Shown here: one piece after another, positions 52,518 through 61,316 of the stretch
How the letters are laid out: the number at the start of each line of letters is the position of its first letter
Position numbering within the stretch: the stretch's first letter is position 1
Origin: an uncultured Candidatus Melainabacteria bacterium
GTDB lineage: Bacteria > Cyanobacteriota > Vampirovibrionia > Gastranaerophilales > Gastranaerophilaceae
Length of the DNA: 64,000 nucleotides
Reading direction: 5' to 3'
Assembly: GCA_934747325.1 (NCBI GenBank)
Contig: CAKVGW010000001.1
Location: forward strand, 34,652 to 98,651
Translations under genes and position numbers: made by a program
Notes under the pieces: model-generated
The model's database searches: none
Told to the model about the DNA's origin: nothing
Seen by the model: the letters and a program-made list of their open reading frames with translations, nothing else

Positions 52518-53279
52518 TTATTTTGCCCTATTCATTAATCGCAATTTCAAAACCCTTGCATCAAAAATGTCGGAGAAACAATCTGGCATTTTTAAAAATT
52601 CTCTATCTTTTGGTGTTAGATTTTTTAACATATTTTTGACTTTGCCAATATATTTGTTCGTAAGATTTGTTTCTTGTGGGAAAAACATGTGTGACAACGT
52701 TGGAGGTGTAGTTGGTTCTTTAGGGTTTAATAAGTAGTTCATGGTTACTGCTAAATCTGTTCTATGAAGTCCTAAAAGACAAGCCATATAATTTTTTCCA
52801 TTGTCCAAAAGCTTGAAAAAATCTCCAAGCTGATTAACAAACTTTTCTATAGATGCCCTTCTTTCTTCAGCTGTCATTTTTCCAGAAAATGGTGCATTAA
52901 AGATTGGAATATTATCTCTAATTTTTAAGTTAAAATAATCTAAGCCATTTTTCTTGCAATTTTGAGCGTACTTAGAATCCTCACTACCTTCTGGTCTTAA
53001 ATCAATAATTGTATTAATTCCACATTCTTTTAATTCCGTAAGCAAAGTCGGAGCTTGATTAGCGAGCGTTACTCCTCTAACAGAATTAGAATCTATAAGA
53101 CGAAAATGAGAAATTCCAAGGTTTTTAAGTCTGGCAATGTCAAGACTTCCTGTACTTCTTACAAATTCATCGTGTGCAGGAATTTCATTGTAATTGTTCG
53201 GAGCAGCTTGTCTGAAAGTAGTTCCCTTAACTGCGGCAACATTTTTTGAATTAGAAAAAGTTAAAGATAATATATTCAT
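52518..53279 (-). CDS. Cys-phosphatase-like protein (PTP/DSP type)
   Basis: 253 residues. NTIIDLRPEGSEDSKYA at about 89-104 is the strand-loop found before the active site of dual-specificity phosphatases, and YMACLLGLHRTD holds C167-x5-R173, the P-loop signature, with Ala where His usually precedes the Cys. The last 60 residues are helical. The first 30 are polar with a TFRQAAPNN motif and no clear signal. A phosphatase acting on protein or phosphoinositide is possible; the fold is inferred from the spacing. No ribosome site is visible. Confidence 0.6.
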   Translation of the reverse strand: MNILSLTFSNSKNVAAVKGTTFRQAAPNNYNEIPAHDEFVRSTGSLDIARLKNLGISHFRLIDSNSVRGVTLANQAPTLLTELKECGINTIIDLRPEGSEDSKYAQNCKKNGLDYFNLKIRDNIPIFNAPFSGKMTAEERRASIEKFVNQLGDFFKLLDNGKNYMACLLGLHRTDLAVTMNYLLNPKEPTTPPTLSHMFFPQETNLTNKYIGKVKNMLKNLTPKDREFLKMPDCFSDIFDARVLKLRLMNRAK

Positions 53280-53314
53280 AGTATTTTTTATAAAACACGT
53301 AAAAATAAAATTTG

Positions 53315-53785
53315 CTATCTAATAGAACGAGAATGACAAATTGCTATTGCGATTGCGTCAACAGTATCATCAAGCTTTGGAAGATTGTCACGTTCAAGTG
53401 CTATTTTTACCATTTGTTCAACTTCTTTTTTCTCCGCTCTACCATAGCCGGTTAAAACTTGTTTTACAACCATAGGAGTATATCCAAAAGTTGGGATATT
53501 AAATTTCTCGAGCACTGTTAAAATAACTCCACGTGCTTCTGCTACAGGGATAACTGTTTTTTGGTTTTTGAAGAAAAATAGTTCTTCAACTGATGCACAA
53601 TCCGGTTGATATTTTTCGACAACAGTTGTTAAATCGTTAAAGATTTCTAGCAGTCTTTTTGAATCTGGCAAATTTTTGTCTGTCTGAATAGAACCGGAAG
53701 TTAATAGTTCTATATTCTCGCCATCAATTTCAATTAACCCGTATCCGACGATTGCCATTCCCGGGTCTATTCCTAATATCTTCAT
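53315..53785 (-). CDS. ruvC: Holliday junction resolvase RuvC
   Basis: Start at the ATG at 53785 (MKILGIDPGMAIVGYGLIEI), which gives the normal N-terminus; the open frame continues to 53896 without support. 156 residues. Catalytic acidic residues: D7 in GIDPG, E68-region in ASVEELFFFKNQKT, and the final DDTVDAIAIAICH pair. Resolves four-way junctions with RuvAB. No ruvA or ruvB adjacent. Divergent from the DUF2229 gene. Confidence 0.92.
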   Translation of the reverse strand: MKILGIDPGMAIVGYGLIEIDGENIELLTSGSIQTDKNLPDSKRLLEIFNDLTTVVEKYQPDCASVEELFFFKNQKTVIPVAEARGVILTVLEKFNIPTFGYTPMVVKQVLTGYGRAEKKEVEQMVKIALERDNLPKLDDTVDAIAIAICHSRSIR

Positions 53786-53894
53786 AAGTATAATTATATC
53801 ACAATATAGCTTAACATTTGCACACATTTTGTGACACAATAAAGAATTTGCGATAAGATAAAACAGTACGTATGTTAAAAGAAAAGGTTTTTTC

Positions 53895-54971
53895 ATGGAA
53901 AAAGAAATGGTTATCGGTATTCCGAGAGGAATGTCATTTTACAACAATTATCCGTTTTGGTACGGTTTTTTTACAAGTTTAGGGATTAAAATCGTGTTAT
54001 CTGATCCGACTACAAAGCAAACTATGTCTGATGGCTCAGCGTTAGTAGTTACTGAAACTTGTTTACCTATAAAAATTTATTTGGGACATATTTTGAATTT
54101 GATGTCAAAAGGTGTTAAAAACATTTTTGTTCCATCACTTCAATCTATTGCACCTAAAATTTATAATTGCTCTAAAATCAGAGGATTACCTGATTTGGTT
54201 AGAAACGTTATCAAAGGTGATATTAATATTATTGAACCAACATTGGATAAATCTGCAAAAAACCAAGGTCTTTACACATTCTTGGAAGAAGCGGTTAAAC
54301 CTTTCGGTATTACAAATGTTGATGAAATTAAAAAAGCTTCTAAACAAGGTTGGAAGGTTTATAATAACTTTTTGGTTATGATGCGTTCAGGCATGAGTTA
54401 CAAAAAAGCAATGAACTATGCACTACAAGGAAAAGTGTTCATTGAAAACCCTTCTAACTCTGCGCCAATTAATGTTGCGCTCGTATCTCACGGCTACAAC
54501 ATTTATGACGAAAGAGCTTGTATGAAGATTTTTGAAAAGCTTGAAAAAATGGACGTTAAAGTGTTCACATCGCTTCAATTAACTGATGAACAAATGGAAG
54601 AAGGCATTGCCTCTCTCGGTCAAAAACGTTATTGGGCTAATGAATACGAAATGACAGGTACAGCAGGTCATTATCTTAAAGATAACAAAATTGATGGTAT
54701 CGTAACTTTAAACGCATTTGGTTGCGGCCCTGATTCGTTGATGATTGAAAGAATTACAAGAAAGGCAAAAGAAGCAGGAAAACCGATTCTTTCACTTACT
54801 ATTGATGAACACACTGGCGAAGCTGGATTTATTACTCGTTTGGAAGCGTTTATTGATATGCTTTACCGTAAAAAACGTTCTAAGATTATTAATAAAATTT
54901 CTATGGACGGTGAATATGATTATGTTCCACAAACAAATATTTGTGATTCATTGTTTGTAGAAAAGAAGTAG
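53895..54971 (+). CDS. DUF2229 / acyl-CoA dehydratase activase-like protein
   Basis: 358 residues. IGIPRGMSFYNNYPFWYGFF and TETCLPIKIYLGHILNLMSK match the DUF2229 / HgdB-like domain of 2-hydroxyacyl-CoA dehydratase activase systems; NCSKIRG and LNAFGCGPDSLMIERITRKA hold further cysteines that may bind an iron-sulfur cluster, and SLTIDEHTGEAGFITRLEAF is typical. It stands without the large activase (ASKHA) domain that is usually fused or adjacent. AAAAGG precedes the ATG. Substrate unknown. Confidence 0.8.
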   Translation: MEKEMVIGIPRGMSFYNNYPFWYGFFTSLGIKIVLSDPTTKQTMSDGSALVVTETCLPIKIYLGHILNLMSKGVKNIFVPSLQSIAPKIYNCSKIRGLPDLVRNVIKGDINIIEPTLDKSAKNQGLYTFLEEAVKPFGITNVDEIKKASKQGWKVYNNFLVMMRSGMSYKKAMNYALQGKVFIENPSNSAPINVALVSHGYNIYDERACMKIFEKLEKMDVKVFTSLQLTDEQMEEGIASLGQKRYWANEYEMTGTAGHYLKDNKIDGIVTLNAFGCGPDSLMIERITRKAKEAGKPILSLTIDEHTGEAGFITRLEAFIDMLYRKKRSKIINKISMDGEYDYVPQTNICDSLFVEKK

Positions 54972-54990
54972 TTATTGATAGGTATAAGGT

Positions 54991-55043
54991 TGACACCTCA
55001 CCCTAGCCCTCTCCTGTAAGGAGAGGGAATAACCACAATTTGT
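54991..55043. repeat. CCCTCTCC-type repeat
   Basis: ACACCTCACCCTAGCCCTCT, CCTGTAAGGAGAGGGAATAA: nearly identical to 32220-32267, here between the DUF2229 and permease genes. Confidence 0.75.
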
Positions 55044-55123
55044 TAATTCAAAACGAAGGTGAGGTTTTTATAGAATGTAGGTTGGGATTTCAGCCCAACA
55101 ATAACTAACAACAAGAGAGAATC

Positions 55124-56353
55124 ATGCTAGATTTCAAATCCACTTTAAGAATGGCTATAAATTCACTCAGAGTAAACATGTTACGCTCTGCACTTACGAG
55201 TTTAGGCGTGATTATTGGCGTCAGTGCAGTAATTATTATGTTAGCAGTAGGTTCAGGGGCAAGTAAAAAAGTTACTCAGAATATGGAATCTATGGGTACA
55301 AATCTATTGACCATTCGTTCTGCATCAGCAAAATCAGGCGGTGTTCACATGGGAATAGGAACAAAACCGACTTTGACATCAAAAGATGCTTTAGCAATCG
55401 AAAAAAATGCAAGAAACGTTTTGGCAATCTCTACTTTATCTTCTGAAAGCAAACAATTAACTTATGGAAACCAAAACTGGTCGACAACAGTCTATGGCAT
55501 TCAGCCGGCTTATTTATATATCAAAAACTATGAAGTAGGTTCAGGCAGAGGATTTGTTCAAGAAGATTTACAAAACAGCGCAAAAGTTGCTTTAATGGGC
55601 GCTACGGTCGCAACTGAACTTTTTGGAGATGTTGACCCTGTTGGGAAAGTAATCAGAGTTGGCAATATTCCATTTAAAGTAATCGGACTTTTGGAAGAAA
55701 AAGGACAATCAGGTCCGTTTGACCAAGATGATTTAATTTTTATTCCAATAACAACTGCTCAGAAGAAAGTTTTTGGAACGGATTTCCCGGGAACAGTAGG
55801 GCAAATTGTTGTTAAAGGTCAAGATGCTGATATGCTTGATGCTACAGTGGAAGATATTAATGAAATATTAACTAACAGGCATAATATCGGAAAAAATCAA
55901 GACAAAGATTTTGAAATCAGAAACTCTGCAGAATTCCAAGAAAAAATGAAATCTACAGTGCAAACTTTTGCAATTCTACTAGCCTCTATCGCGTCTGTTT
56001 CTTTATTAGTAGGTGGTATAGGTATTATGAATATCATGCTTGTATCGGTTACAGAAAGAACAAAAGAAATAGGTATAAGAATGGCAATTGGCGCAAGAGT
56101 AAGCGATATAAGATGGCAATTCTTGGTTGAATCATTTTTACTTTCAATGATTGGAGGACTTATTGGAGTTGTAATAGGAGTCCTAGGCTCTTATTTAATA
56201 ACAGTGTTTGCACCATCAATGACAATTTCAATTTCTTTATTCTCAATAGTATTGGCGCTTGGTTTTTCAGGCATTGTTGGAGTAGGATTTGGATATTATC
56301 CTGCCTACAAAGCATCATTGTTGAACCCAATTGATGCTTTGAGGTACGAATAA
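55124..56353 (+). CDS. MacB/FtsX-type ABC transporter permease
   Basis: 409 residues. N-terminal helix with SALTSLGVIIGVSAVIIMLA, the MacB signature, then a periplasmic domain of about 230 residues (MacB-PCD type) and three helices at the C-terminus with GGIGIMNIMLVSVTERTKEI and GIRMAIGARVSDI, ending PIDALRYE. The ATP-binding subunit and the membrane-fusion protein are not adjacent, so it needs partners from elsewhere. Such systems move peptides, lipoproteins or toxins across the envelope. AAGAGAG precedes the ATG. Confidence 0.88.
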   Translation: MLDFKSTLRMAINSLRVNMLRSALTSLGVIIGVSAVIIMLAVGSGASKKVTQNMESMGTNLLTIRSASAKSGGVHMGIGTKPTLTSKDALAIEKNARNVLAISTLSSESKQLTYGNQNWSTTVYGIQPAYLYIKNYEVGSGRGFVQEDLQNSAKVALMGATVATELFGDVDPVGKVIRVGNIPFKVIGLLEEKGQSGPFDQDDLIFIPITTAQKKVFGTDFPGTVGQIVVKGQDADMLDATVEDINEILTNRHNIGKNQDKDFEIRNSAEFQEKMKSTVQTFAILLASIASVSLLVGGIGIMNIMLVSVTERTKEIGIRMAIGARVSDIRWQFLVESFLLSMIGGLIGVVIGVLGSYLITVFAPSMTISISLFSIVLALGFSGIVGVGFGYYPAYKASLLNPIDALRYE

Positions 56354-56401
56354 TATAATTCCACAATAATAGTGTAGCTTAAAGCTATTTATCGTGCGTC
56401 T

Positions 56402-56441
56402 TCGTTTCGGTGCTAATAGCACAAAAACGAAACTGTTTTTT
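56402..56441. terminator. hairpin between permease and mtnA
   Basis: GTTTCG and CGAAAC enclose an inner GTGCT-AAT-AGCAC stem with an A5 bulge, followed by T6; lies between convergent genes. Confidence 0.65.
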
Positions 56442-56449
56442 ACAATTAA

Positions 56450-57505
56450 CTACTTCAAAAACGCTTCTGCAATAGACTTATTATAATCAGGTCTTAAAAT
56501 ACCTTTTTCTGTAATGATACCGGCTATTAATTCGTGCGGAGTTACGTCAAAACCTGGGTTAATTACATTAATACCTTCTGCGCAAATTCGTTTGCCATTG
56601 ATATGAGTAACTTCTTCGTGCGAACGTTCTTCGATTGGAATTTCCGCACCTGTTTTAATAGATGTATCAATTGTTGAAAGAGGAGCTGCTATATAGAATG
56701 GAACATTGTGATATTTTGCAGCAATCGCTACCGTGTAAGTTCCAATTTTGTTTGCAGTGTCACCGTTTGCGGCAATTCTATCTGCACCTACTACAACCAT
56801 ATCAATCATGCCTTTGCTCATAAAATATGAACACATTCCGTCTGTAATCAATGTTACTGGAATTCCGTCCATCGCAAGTTCAAAAGTGGTAATTCTTGCA
56901 CCTTGTTGACGCGGACGAGTTTCATCTGCAAAAACTTGAATTGTATTATCTTTAGCGAAAGCCGAACGAACAACGCCGAGAGCCGTACCGTATCCTACCG
57001 TTGCCAAAGCACCCGCATTACAGTGAGTTAGGATTGTTGCACCTTTTGGAACAACTTCAGCACCGTAATCGCCAATTTTTTTATTAATTTCGATATCTTC
57101 GTTTTCTAATTTAATTGCATTTGTTTTTAATTCAGCAATAATTCCATTTATATCAGATTTAGAATTTCTGATAACTTCTTCTTGTTTTTCAACCGCCCAC
57201 ATCAAATTAACGGCAGTAGGACGTGAAGTTTTCATGTATTCCGCTTTTTCAAGCAACCAATTTACAAATTCTTCTCTTGATGTGATTTCTTTTGCGCCTT
57301 CTTGAGCAAACAAAATTACGCCGTGTGCGCCTGCAATTCCGATAGCAGGTGCGCCGCGAACTATCATGTTGCGGATTGCATTAAACATATCTTCGCCCGT
57401 TGTAATATTTACGAACTTGTATTCATAAGGTACAACTGTTTGATCTACCATTTTTGAATACGTATCAACCCATTCGATTGTTTTTATTTTAGATTTAAAT
57501 TCCAT
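56450..57505 (-). CDS. mtnA: S-methyl-5-thioribose-1-phosphate isomerase
   Basis: 351 residues. Motifs of the family: IRNMIVRGAPAIGIAGAHGV, LTHCNAGALATVGYGTALGV with the catalytic cysteine, FADETRPRQQGARITTFELA, and VGADRIAANGDTANKIGTYT with the catalytic aspartate. Part of methionine salvage; no other mtn gene is nearby, so it may act in a truncated salvage route, or on ribose 1-phosphate-like sugars. GGAG precedes the ATG. Confidence 0.93.
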   Translation of the reverse strand: MEFKSKIKTIEWVDTYSKMVDQTVVPYEYKFVNITTGEDMFNAIRNMIVRGAPAIGIAGAHGVILFAQEGAKEITSREEFVNWLLEKAEYMKTSRPTAVNLMWAVEKQEEVIRNSKSDINGIIAELKTNAIKLENEDIEINKKIGDYGAEVVPKGATILTHCNAGALATVGYGTALGVVRSAFAKDNTIQVFADETRPRQQGARITTFELAMDGIPVTLITDGMCSYFMSKGMIDMVVVGADRIAANGDTANKIGTYTVAIAAKYHNVPFYIAAPLSTIDTSIKTGAEIPIEERSHEEVTHINGKRICAEGINVINPGFDVTPHELIAGIITEKGILRPDYNKSIAEAFLK

Positions 57506-57604
57506 TATTTTCTCCTGTTATTTTATTTGCCCCTTTTATTTCAATCTCCCGCAAGGAGCGAGGGCTATCCATAATGTAGGGTGCAATTCATTGCACCAAT
57601 AACT

Positions 57605-58090
57605 TTACTTGATTTCAAAATCCACACTGGTATTTTGATTATTTTCTTTTTTTATACCTGTAATAAGCTCGTAAACATAAGCTGTTACCAAACCTGCAAA
57701 TCCATTAAATAACGCACTTATACCTGCCATAAGAATCATAAGAAGCAACATTACGATAAAAGAACCAAAACTTCCCATAAAAAATCTTAAAAAACCTTGT
57801 GTATATGATGGAATCAGCCATCCTAAAAGCATACTTATCGGCGCATAAACTACTGAAAACGCTATAAATGATACAAATCCGATTACAGCTCCAAAAATAC
57901 AGCCTTCTCTTACGCTAATAATTCCGATTAATTCGTTTTGCTTAAGATACGCAAGTACAAATGCTGATAAACACAATATCAAAACCATAAAGCTTAAAAA
58001 GCTTACGTAAGGTACGATTGTTATGAGTCCTAAAATAACGCCTGCAAATGCGCTTAGGATTGATAATTGTTTTAAAAGTAGTAAGTTCAT
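57605..58090 (-). CDS. hypothetical membrane protein
   Basis: 161 residues with four membrane segments (about 8-30, 33-50, 62-88, 105-135) and a polar tail. Gly- and Phe-rich helices such as GCIFGAVIGFVSFIAFSV resemble small DUF-type membrane proteins, but no family can be named. AAAAAAGGA precedes the ATG. It lies between leuC and mtnA in the same direction with 95-100 base gaps. Confidence 0.65.
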   Translation of the reverse strand: MNLLLLKQLSILSAFAGVILGLITIVPYVSFLSFMVLILCLSAFVLAYLKQNELIGIISVREGCIFGAVIGFVSFIAFSVVYAPISMLLGWLIPSYTQGFLRFFMGSFGSFIVMLLLMILMAGISALFNGFAGLVTAYVYELITGIKKENNQNTSVDFEIK

Positions 58091-58192
58091 AGTTTTTCCT
58101 TTTTTATCAAGCCCCCACCCGAATTTCTAAGTTTCCAACCTTACGGCTGTCAACAAGAAATTATACCCTCCCCCTAGGAGAGGGGATTTGCT

Positions 58193-59434
58193 TTATTCTG
58201 CTGAAATATAACCTCTTAATGCAGTATACGCTGCTACATAAGGAGAAGCCAAATAGATAAATCCTTTTGTATTTCCCATTCTGCCTTGGAAATTTCTATT
58301 TTGAGTAGCCAAACAAACTTCTCCATCACCTAAAATTCCGGCATGAACACCAACACAAGGCCCGCATCCCGGAGCTAAGATAGCTGCGTTAGCTTCTACG
58401 AAAATATCAATCAAACCTTCTTTTAAAGCCTGTTTAAACACATCTTTTGAAGCAGGAGAAATTAACATTCTAACATCAGGATGAACGGTTTTACCTTTCA
58501 AAATATTGGCAACAACTCTCAAATCCTCAATTCTGCCATTTGTACAAGTCCCAACATAAACTTGATTAACTTTAACATCTTTTAATTCTTCTACGCGTTT
58601 TGTGTTGTCAACTGTGTGAGGGCAAGAAACCGTATGCGGTACATCTTCTGCGTTAATATTAATAACTCGTTCGTAAACAGCGTCTGAATCAGGTAATATT
58701 TGTCTGAATTTATCTTCACGTCCGCGTTCCTTCAAAAATGCTTTTGTTTTATCGTCTGCAATGAACAAACCGCATTTTGCACCTGCTTCTACTGCCATAT
58801 TCGCAAGCGTAAATCTTTCTGACATTGTCATGTTGTCAATCGTGTCACCTGTGAATTCCAATGCCTTATAAGTTGCCCCGTCTGCGCCAATCATTCCGAT
58901 AAGATGAAGCATCAAATCTTTTGAACAGATACCTTCTTTGAATTTTCCTGTTACAACGATTTTAAATGTAGCAGGAACTTTCAACCAAGTTTTGCCAAGA
59001 GCCATCGCGACTGCAATATCGGTAGAACCCATGCCTGTCGCAAACGCGCCTAAAGCACCTGACGTGCAAGTGTGAGAATCCGCACCAACTAGGACTTCAC
59101 CGGGGTTAACAAATGTTTCAATTAATCTTTGGTGACAAACCCCTGCGCCAACGTCTGAAAGTACAGCGCCATATTCCTTATGGAATTCTCTAAGCACCAT
59201 GTGTGTGTTAGAAAGCTCTTTTCTCGGACTTGGAGCAGCGTGGTCGATGAATAATATAGTTCTCTCGGGATTATTTAGTTTAGATTTACCAAGTTTTTTA
59301 AATTCTTGAACCGTTAAAGGCCCGGTTCCGTCTTGAACAGCAGAAACATCTACTTTAGAAATAACAAGCTCACCTGCATGCACTTGCTTACCTGCGTGTT
59401 CTGAAATAATCTTTTCTACTAATGTTAATCCCAT
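58193..59434 (-). CDS. leuC: 3-isopropylmalate dehydratase large subunit (HacA-type)
   Basis: 413 residues, the short archaeal/HacA-type form. The three cluster cysteines are in VGTCTNGRIEDL and LAPGCGPCVGVH; SHTCTSGALGAFATGMGST and the RAPSPRK-like segment HAAPSPRKE fit. With LeuD it isomerises isopropylmalate for leucine, or a homologue in the homocitrate path. leuD is not in the window. TTTAGGAGA precedes the ATG. Confidence 0.92.
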   Translation of the reverse strand: MGLTLVEKIISEHAGKQVHAGELVISKVDVSAVQDGTGPLTVQEFKKLGKSKLNNPERTILFIDHAAPSPRKELSNTHMVLREFHKEYGAVLSDVGAGVCHQRLIETFVNPGEVLVGADSHTCTSGALGAFATGMGSTDIAVAMALGKTWLKVPATFKIVVTGKFKEGICSKDLMLHLIGMIGADGATYKALEFTGDTIDNMTMSERFTLANMAVEAGAKCGLFIADDKTKAFLKERGREDKFRQILPDSDAVYERVININAEDVPHTVSCPHTVDNTKRVEELKDVKVNQVYVGTCTNGRIEDLRVVANILKGKTVHPDVRMLISPASKDVFKQALKEGLIDIFVEANAAILAPGCGPCVGVHAGILGDGEVCLATQNRNFQGRMGNTKGFIYLASPYVAAYTALRGYISAE

Positions 59435-59801
59435 ACTCTAATCTCCTAAACTCGTTAATTATTTTAGCATAAAAAGAGGTAATTAAAAATATGTAGGTGT
59501 ATTTATGTTAAAATAATTGAAGTATAAATGGGTAAAAATAACCTGCTTAAAATGGATTGCCACGGGCAAAACGCCCTCGCAATGACAGTACACTTGAAGG
59601 TCTGACGCCAAGTCATTGCGAGGAGCAACATCTAAAATTAGCGACGAAGCAATCCACAAAATCAGCTTTAATCGAGCATAGTAAGCGCATTCCCTCTCCA
59701 CGGGGGAGGTATAGATAGAATTAAAACTTAATTCTCGCCCACAATATCCATTTAGTGGGAGAGATGTCACGATAGTGACAGAGAGGGAATGGTAGGGTAA
59801 A
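59435..59801. other. gap filled by repeats
   Basis: Holds two copies of the GTCATTGCGAG family in opposite orientation (59552-59586 and 59611-59657, the second with GCGACGAAGCAATCCAC) and a CCCTCTCC fragment (59690-59710) repeated in inverse as GAGAGGGAATGG (59781-59792), enclosing GTCACGATAGTGAC (59767-59780). No gene is supported. Confidence 0.65.
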
Positions 59802-61316
59802 ATGAAACAAAAAAAGACAATATTATTATTTACAACAATTTTTCTAATCTGCTTAATCCTTTCCTGCCTTACCACAAACTATGATTATGACTTTTTCGCT
59901 CGCATAATCGTTGGCGAACGTTTTATCGAACAAGGCATTTTGCCGTTCAAAGATTTTTTATCTTACACACCGACTCATCCTTGGTATGACCATGAATGGG
60001 GTTCTGGCGTCGTATTTTATTTATTACTAAAATATTTTGGCGCATTCGGAACAATTCTTCTTCAAACAATTTTAATGTTTGGAACTGCGCTTTTTGTAAT
60101 CAAAACTCAAAAACTCCAAAAACACACTTATCCGACTTCATTACTTTTCATTTCAGCTTTTCTTTTGATGTTTTATCACCTTAATTCATCAGGAGTTCGT
60201 TGTCAGCTTTTTAGCTTTTTCTTTTTTAGCTTGTTTTTATACCTAATGGAAAAGCTAAGAAAAAATTATTCAACAAAACTTATTTGGTTCATTCCCCCTA
60301 TCGTAATCTTATGGAACAACCTTCATGGCGGAGTTGTTTCGGGCTTAGGTTTAATTTTTATGTATCTAGCGGGAGAATTTTTGAGCAAACGCCCTTGGAA
60401 AAAATACTTTGCTTTGCTTGCAATTTCAACTCCACTATTAATCATTAACCCTTATGGCTTAAAGTATTTAGACTTTTTATTCAGTGCAACAACGATGAAT
60501 CGTAAATACGTTGTTGAATGGTGGAGCTTTTTAGCAAAAAGACATTTTTTGCATTATTTGCCGATTAGTTTATTTTGTATGTTTGGAACAGTAACAAACT
60601 TTATTTCTAAAAAGAAATTAGACCTAACAAAAACAATTGTACTTGTAGTAACCTTATATTCAGGTTTAGCGCATGTGAAATTGCTTTCTCTATCTTTAAT
60701 TACTGTTTGCGCATTATGTTATAACGACATCTTAAGATTATTTAATCGTTTTCACAAAATATTCAAAACTATTGAAAAAACTCTTTATCCTGCAGTTATT
60801 GTACTTGCTTTGTTTGTAATTCCACTTTCATCACCTGCTTATCCGAGATGTGACGCAAAAAAATACCCTTTAATGGAAACAGAATTCTTAAAAATAAATG
60901 ATATTAAAGGTAATGTAGTTGTACCATTCGGTTTAGGGAGTTATTTTTCATACAAACTTTATCCAAACAATCTGATTTATATGGATGGCCGTTATGAAGA
61001 AGTTTATAACGATAAAGAGTTTTTGACTCTTCGTGATTATGAACTTGCAGAAAATAATTGGCGCGATATTATTAAAAATTATCAGACAGAGATTTTAATG
61101 CCACTTAAGTCAATTGAAGTTTACAATGTTTTACAACAAGATTCTGATTGGGTACAAATTTATGAAGGAAATGTTTGTGGTATCTTTGTAAAGAAAGGTT
61201 GTGAAAAAACTTCATATATTGAACCAAATCACGATATTAATTATTATAAAAGAACAATGTTTGATAGTGTAACATTTGGTAAGAAACTAAAATTTATGGT
61301 GAAAAATAATGACTAA
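59802..61316 (+). CDS. polytopic membrane protein, GT-C glycosyltransferase-like
   Basis: 504 residues with about ten membrane helices. After the first helix comes NYDYDFFARIIVGERFIEQG and YTPTHPWYDHEWGSGVVFYL: an early D-x-D-like acidic loop plus HEWG, as in GT-C type transferases that use lipid-linked sugars. The C-terminal 130 residues form a soluble outer domain (YMDGRYEEVYNDKEFLT). AGGG precedes the ATG. It overlaps the patatin gene by eight bases. The family is inferred from layout only. Confidence 0.6.
   Translation: MKQKKTILLFTTIFLICLILSCLTTNYDYDFFARIIVGERFIEQGILPFKDFLSYTPTHPWYDHEWGSGVVFYLLLKYFGAFGTILLQTILMFGTALFVIKTQKLQKHTYPTSLLFISAFLLMFYHLNSSGVRCQLFSFFFFSLFLYLMEKLRKNYSTKLIWFIPPIVILWNNLHGGVVSGLGLIFMYLAGEFLSKRPWKKYFALLAISTPLLIINPYGLKYLDFLFSATTMNRKYVVEWWSFLAKRHFLHYLPISLFCMFGTVTNFISKKKLDLTKTIVLVVTLYSGLAHVKLLSLSLITVCALCYNDILRLFNRFHKIFKTIEKTLYPAVIVLALFVIPLSSPAYPRCDAKKYPLMETEFLKINDIKGNVVVPFGLGSYFSYKLYPNNLIYMDGRYEEVYNDKEFLTLRDYELAENNWRDIIKNYQTEILMPLKSIEVYNVLQQDSDWVQIYEGNVCGIFVKKGCEKTSYIEPNHDINYYKRTMFDSVTFGKKLKFMVKNND

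Noticed and set aside
53786-53896. Longer N-terminus for ruvC
   Set aside because: RuvC starts with MKILGIDPG; the upstream codons encode a stray hydrophobic stretch in the promoter region of the divergent gene.
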